Assembly (NCBI RefSeq): GCF_011762225.1
Contig: NZ_JAASQI010000001.1
Span: 434,001-498,000, forward strand
DNA: 64,000 nt
From: Pseudochelatococcus lubricantis
Lineage (GTDB): Bacteria > Pseudomonadota > Alphaproteobacteria > Rhizobiales > Beijerinckiaceae
Direction of reading: 5' to 3'
Made by a program: the position numbers and the translations under genes. The notes beneath the pieces were generated by a model. That model did not search any database. It saw nothing but the letters and a program-made list of their open reading frames with translations, and was not told the origin of the DNA. This document shows positions 61,002-64,000 of this stretch, piece by piece (the first letter of the stretch is position 1; each line of letters begins with the position of its first letter).

Positions 61002-61687
61002 GTGATCGTCACTTCGATTTCGCCCACACCCTCGACGCCGCCGGTCACGTTGTCGCCGGCAACGATAGGGCCAACACCGGCGGGTGTGCCGGTCATGATG
61101 AGATCCCCCGGCCGCAACTCGATGGATCGCGAGATGATCGAGATGATTTCCGGCACGCTCCAGATCAGATCGGCAATATCCTGATCCTGCTTCACCGTGC
61201 CATTGACCGCGAGCCAGATGCGCCCGCTCGCCGGGTGGCCGACATCGGCCGCGGGACGCAGGGGCGCGATCGGCGCCGACCGGTCGAACGACTTGCCCCA
61301 GGACCAGGGACGGCCGGCGTCGCGCGCCGCCAGCTGAAGGTCGCGCCGGGTCAGGTCGATACCAACGCCATAGCCCCAGACGTGATCGCGCGCCTCGTCG
61401 AGCGGGATGTCGGTGCCGCCCTTGCCGATCGCGACGATCAGCTCGATCTCGTAATGGAGGTTGCCGGTATCCGGAGGATAGGGAATCTGCGTCGGAGTAT
61501 CGAGGGCGACATCGGCCGGCTTCATGAAGAAGAACGGCGGCTCGCGATCCGGGTCCCTGCCCATCTCGCGCGCGTGCGCCGCGTAGTTGCGGCCGACGCA
61601 GAAAATGCGGCGGATGGGAAAGCGTGCGCTGTCACCGGCGACGGCAAGCGAGGGCTGGGGCGGCGGAGGGAAAACGTAAGCGGTCAT
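60998..61687 (-). CDS. Fumarylacetoacetate-hydrolase-family protein, probable fumarylpyruvate hydrolase
   Basis: A 229-residue enzyme expected to split fumarylpyruvate into fumarate and pyruvate. FAH-family metal ligands are visible in YEIELIVAIGKGG (E-x-E) and GIDLTRRDLQ (D). RRIFCVGRNYAAHAREMG near the start and LRPGDLIMTGTPAGVGPI near the end complete the pattern. The ATG at 61687 (MTAYVFPPPPQP) is used; an upstream extension overlaps the next gene. Its TAG stop lies inside the dispersed repeat. A second FAH gene is 685 bp upstream in the same operon, so one of the two may act on maleylpyruvate or another acylpyruvate. Confidence 0.88.
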   Translation of the reverse strand: MTAYVFPPPPQPSLAVAGDSARFPIRRIFCVGRNYAAHAREMGRDPDREPPFFFMKPADVALDTPTQIPYPPDTGNLHYEIELIVAIGKGGTDIPLDEARDHVWGYGVGIDLTRRDLQLAARDAGRPWSWGKSFDRSAPIAPLRPAADVGHPASGRIWLAVNGTVKQDQDIADLIWSVPEIISIISRSIELRPGDLIMTGTPAGVGPIVAGDNVTGGVEGVGEIEVTIT

Positions 61688-61736
61688 GAGCGGTTGTCCA
61701 TGTGGCCTGCTTGCAGGCGGGTTGCCGGAAAAGGTG

Positions 61737-62375
61737 TCAGGCAGCGTCTGGCTGGCGGCCGGGCGCTGCCTCCGCGAAGGCAGGCAGCGCCTCGCAGGCA
61801 ATCCTGACGGCCCGCAAGCGCGGGAAAGCCGCGGTATCGATACCGAAGCGGTCGGCCGAGAACATCTGCGGCACGAGGCAGATGTCCGCGAGACCCGGTG
61901 CCTCGCCGAAGCAGAAGGGGCTCTCCGGGCGGCGGGACAGCAGGGCCTCGCAGGCCGCCAGCCCCTCGCCGATCCAGCGCGTCAGCCAGCGGTTCACGCC
62001 GGCGTCGTCCTGACCAAGCTCCTGGCGCAGATAGTCGAGCACGCGCAGATTCTGCAGCGGATGAACCTCGCAGGCGATCACCTGGGCGAAGGCACGCACG
62101 TGGGCCCTTGTCGCCGGATCGGCCGGCAGCAGCGGCGGCGTCGGATGGGTCTCGTCCAGCCATTCGATGATAGCGAGCGACTGGGTGAAAACCTCTCCGC
62201 CATCCTCTAGCGCCGGAACCAACGCCTGCGGGTTCAGGGCGCGGAAAGCTGCCGTCCTGTGCGCCCCCTCGCGCAGAGGGGTCGAGACGAATGCGTAGCT
62301 CAGCCTCTTCAGATTGAAGGCAATACGACAACGGTAAGAAGAACTTGAACGAAAAAATCCATGAAAGCGCATCAT
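61737..62375 (-). CDS. maiA: Zeta-class GST, maleylpyruvate/maleylacetoacetate isomerase
   Basis: A 212-residue glutathione-dependent isomerase. The zeta-class active-site motif is FFRSSSSYRCRIAFNLKRL (residues about 7-25). Then come NPQALVPALEDGG and FTQSLAIIEWLDE for glutathione binding. The late LADICLVPQMFSADRFGID is the zeta-class C-terminal signature. In a gentisate cluster the natural job is cis-trans isomerisation of maleylpyruvate to fumarylpyruvate. The start ATG overlaps the stop of the upstream FAH gene (ATGA), so they are coupled. It lies 49 bp before the second FAH gene. Confidence 0.9.
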   Translation of the reverse strand: MMRFHGFFRSSSSYRCRIAFNLKRLSYAFVSTPLREGAHRTAAFRALNPQALVPALEDGGEVFTQSLAIIEWLDETHPTPPLLPADPATRAHVRAFAQVIACEVHPLQNLRVLDYLRQELGQDDAGVNRWLTRWIGEGLAACEALLSRRPESPFCFGEAPGLADICLVPQMFSADRFGIDTAAFPRLRAVRIACEALPAFAEAAPGRQPDAA

Positions 62376-63070
62376 TCCGGCTCCCCGATAGTGACTTCCA
62401 CAGGCGTGAGCCCCTCGATCTGACCGCGGATCCGCGCGCCGGGGGCGAGCGGCGCCACGCCCGCCGGCGTGCCGGTGAAGATCAGGTCGCCAGGCGCCAG
62501 ATGATAGAATTTCGACAGCTCGGCGATGAGCGCCATCGGCGAGCAGAGCATGTCCGACAGGTGCGCATCCTGGCGCAGCTCGTCGTCGACGCTGAGCCAG
62601 ATGCGTTGACCATCCGGCACACCGAAATCAGCTGCGGGCGTGATTTCGGCGACGACAGCTGATGCCTCGACGTCCTTGCCGAGATCCCATGGCTGTCCCG
62701 CCGCGCGCAAAGCGCGCTGGAGGTCGCGCCGCGTCATGTCGAGCCCGCAGGCATAGCCGTAGACGGCCGCGACCGCTTCGCTCTCCGAAACCCGGAACGC
62801 ATGGGAGCCCAGACACAGCACGAGTTCGAGTTCGTACTGGTAGTTCCGCGTCCCGGGCGGATAGGGGATGGTCTCGCCCGATTGCGCGAGCGCGCTCGGC
62901 GATTTGGTGAAGAAAAAGGGAGCCGAACGCCCGGCCTCCGCGCCGAGTTCGAGTGCATGGGCGGCGTAGTTGCGCCCGGCGCAGAAAATGCGGCGGACGG
63001 GCAGCCGCGCGCTCAGCCCGCGCACGGGCAGGGTCGGGGCGACAGGCGGGGGAAACACCAGTTCCTGCAT
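62372..63070 (-). CDS. Fumarylacetoacetate-hydrolase-family protein (second copy)
   Basis: A 232-residue paralog of the 60998-61687 product with the same layout: RRIFCAGRNYAAHALELG, PFFFTKSPSALAQ, metal ligands in YELELVLCLG (E-x-E) and GLDMTRRDLQ (D), and LAPGDLIFTGTPAGVAPL. Both copies keep the metal residues, so both should be active hydrolases of acylpyruvates. Different residues around the substrate pocket (FTKSPSA here, FMKPADV in the other) suggest different substrates, for example fumarylpyruvate versus maleylpyruvate. It ends overlapping maiA and starts 3 bp after the upstream isomerase-family gene. Confidence 0.88.
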   Translation of the reverse strand: MQELVFPPPVAPTLPVRGLSARLPVRRIFCAGRNYAAHALELGAEAGRSAPFFFTKSPSALAQSGETIPYPPGTRNYQYELELVLCLGSHAFRVSESEAVAAVYGYACGLDMTRRDLQRALRAAGQPWDLGKDVEASAVVAEITPAADFGVPDGQRIWLSVDDELRQDAHLSDMLCSPMALIAELSKFYHLAPGDLIFTGTPAGVAPLAPGARIRGQIEGLTPVEVTIGEPE

Positions 63071-63073
63071 GGC

Positions 63074-63697
63074 TCAGACTTCCAGCGCCGCAACGAAGTC
63101 GGGCGGTGCGTCGGCAAGGCGCCCGCTCGCGCGCAGATCAAGCGCGCTGGCCCACAGTGAGCGGGCACGCGCGAACACGCTCTCCCGGGCGATCGTGCAG
63201 GATACGCCCTCGATCGGCAGATCCCACTGCGCATCGGTCAGGTCGCGCCAAGTCACGTCGAGATGGATGGCGGCATGCGTGACGAGATGGCGCAGCGCGG
63301 TAGCTGGCAGCGTTTCGGCGAGGTCGAGAGCGCCAGCACCGACGTCGGCGAATTCCTCGCTCGGACCGCTCGTCGCCAGGGCGATCGCCTGTGCGATGGC
63401 GCGCCCCTCAAGCCCGACCGCCGCGATCACGCGCCGCCGCGTCCAGCCAGAGCGCGATGACGCGGCCCACAGCGCGGCATCGCTCAGCTCGTTGAGCTGG
63501 CGGGCAAAATAGGCTGTTCCAAGCCGCGCCCAATAAAGCTCCCGGGCCGGCGCGGCCGACGCATCGTAGCGCGCGCCGCTCCCTTGACGTGCGCGCAGGG
63601 CGACGCGCGCTCCCGCCAGCTCGTCCGCGCCCGGAGCCGTACCCATAGCCATGCCGGCCGGACCGGGGCGGGGTGCAGCATCGCGTTCCCCGTTCAT
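63074..63697 (-). CDS. Maleylpyruvate isomerase family protein (mycothiol/DinB fold), metal site degenerate
   Basis: A 207-residue protein matching the N-terminal domain of mycothiol-dependent maleylpyruvate isomerases. It has RQGSGARYDASAAPARELYWARLGTAYFARQLNELSDAALW followed by the GWTRRRV motif, and later THAAIHLDVTWRDLTDAQW. Known members bind zinc with a His a few residues after GWT..., plus Glu and His in the second motif. Here the first His position reads Ala (GWTRRRVIAAVG) and the second motif is altered, so a standard metal site is not evident. Its ATG overlaps the dioxygenase stop. Proteobacteria lack mycothiol, so it must use another thiol or have another role. Confidence 0.65.
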   Translation of the reverse strand: MNGERDAAPRPGPAGMAMGTAPGADELAGARVALRARQGSGARYDASAAPARELYWARLGTAYFARQLNELSDAALWAASSRSGWTRRRVIAAVGLEGRAIAQAIALATSGPSEEFADVGAGALDLAETLPATALRHLVTHAAIHLDVTWRDLTDAQWDLPIEGVSCTIARESVFARARSLWASALDLRASGRLADAPPDFVAALEV

Positions 63698-64000
63698 GAC
63701 TCGACCCCGTCGATCATCGTACGATCGAAGTGCAGACGCTCCATGATCGGCGCATCGGAAAAGCGGAACAGGTCGAACGGCGTCTCAGCCTGCAGCGACC
63801 ACGACACCCAGCTTGGGGCAACGAAGATGTCGCCCTTATCGAGCTTGTGGGTAATGCCGCCGAGCACGACCGCGCCGCGACCGGAGAAGACCTGGAAAAC
63901 GGTCGACCCGACCTCACGCCGGACGGGCGTCTGCACTCCTGCACGCAGGCGGTGAAACTCCGCCCGGATGGTCGGCATGACGTCGCCGCCCGTCGTCGGA
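63694..64000 (-). CDS. Gentisate 1,2-dioxygenase, C-terminal part (partial)
   Basis: The last 101 residues of a bicupin ring-cleavage dioxygenase; the gene continues beyond the window. The start of the visible part reads PTTGGDVMPTIRAEFHRLRAG, matching the TGGPVMPT entry to the second cupin. VGSTVFQVFSGRGAVVLGGITHKLDKGDIFVAPSWVSWSLQ and FDLFRFSDAPIMERL follow. Gentisate dioxygenases use iron(II) and oxygen to open gentisate to maleylpyruvate. The iron-binding cupin is further upstream and not visible. The stop overlaps the ATG of the next gene, so it is the first visible gene of the operon. Confidence 0.9.
   Translation of the reverse strand, partial: PTTGGDVMPTIRAEFHRLRAGVQTPVRREVGSTVFQVFSGRGAVVLGGITHKLDKGDIFVAPSWVSWSLQAETPFDLFRFSDAPIMERLHFDRTMIDGVES

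Overview
The window is high-GC DNA whose gene set points to an alphaproteobacterium, most likely of the order Hyphomicrobiales (Rhizobiales). The evidence is an IalB-family protein, an Omp19/Inh-like lipoprotein, an OlsB-type ornithine acyltransferase, the pair purU-folD, an sdhCDAB operon in alphaproteobacterial form, and rpsT next to dnaA. I cannot name the genus from sequence alone. Most of the window is housekeeping chromosome. The right end, from about 54 kb, looks like an accessory catabolic block behind a tRNA gene.

Layout. 0-11.5 kb: the tail of a membrane protein, a glutathione S-transferase, two tandem cyclophilins (one exported, one cytoplasmic), and queA-tgt for queuosine tRNA modification; then on the minus strand an SGNH-like membrane protein, a FrnE-type DsbA protein and an orphan peptide-binding protein; then ialB and an asmA-like gene. 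11.6-24.4 kb: secE-nusG, rplKA, a structured L10 leader, rplJL, and rpoBC ending in a strong terminator. 24.4-30.8 kb: hrpB, olsB, hrcA and rph-rdgB. 30.9-39.3 kb: a minus-strand replication and repair group (dnaA, dnaN, recF, a LysE-type exporter, recQ), preceded by a 1.3 kb non-coding gap and rpsT. 39.3-49.1 kb: a TSUP permease, a polyprenyl diphosphate synthase, an ABC exporter, rpmE, metQ, chrA, purU-folD and an Omp19-like lipoprotein. 49.4-53.8 kb: sdhCDAB, a DUF167 gene and yggT.

54.0-64.0 kb: tRNA-Ala(CGC) is followed directly by decayed ISAs1 and IS3 transposase fragments. Then comes a minus-strand cluster for 3-hydroxybenzoate/gentisate catabolism. In transcription order it holds gentisate 1,2-dioxygenase (cut by the window end), a maleylpyruvate-isomerase-family protein of the mycothiol/DinB fold, a FAH hydrolase, a zeta-class GST isomerase, a second FAH hydrolase, 3-hydroxybenzoate 6-hydroxylase, and a complete five-gene branched-chain-type (Liv) ABC uptake system. 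Together they would import an aromatic acid, hydroxylate it to gentisate, open the ring to maleylpyruvate, isomerise it to fumarylpyruvate and hydrolyse that to fumarate and pyruvate.

Points for a second look: a TGT whose three zinc cysteines are absent; two structurally unrelated candidate maleylpyruvate isomerases and two FAH hydrolases in one gentisate operon; a three-copy dispersed palindromic repeat, one copy of which supplies a stop codon; a tRNA-linked insertion-sequence graveyard at the edge of the catabolic block; a candidate non-coding transcript between rpsT and dnaA; and a purU leader whose last hairpin covers the ribosome binding site. I found no CRISPR array, phage, toxin-antitoxin or recognisable defence system.
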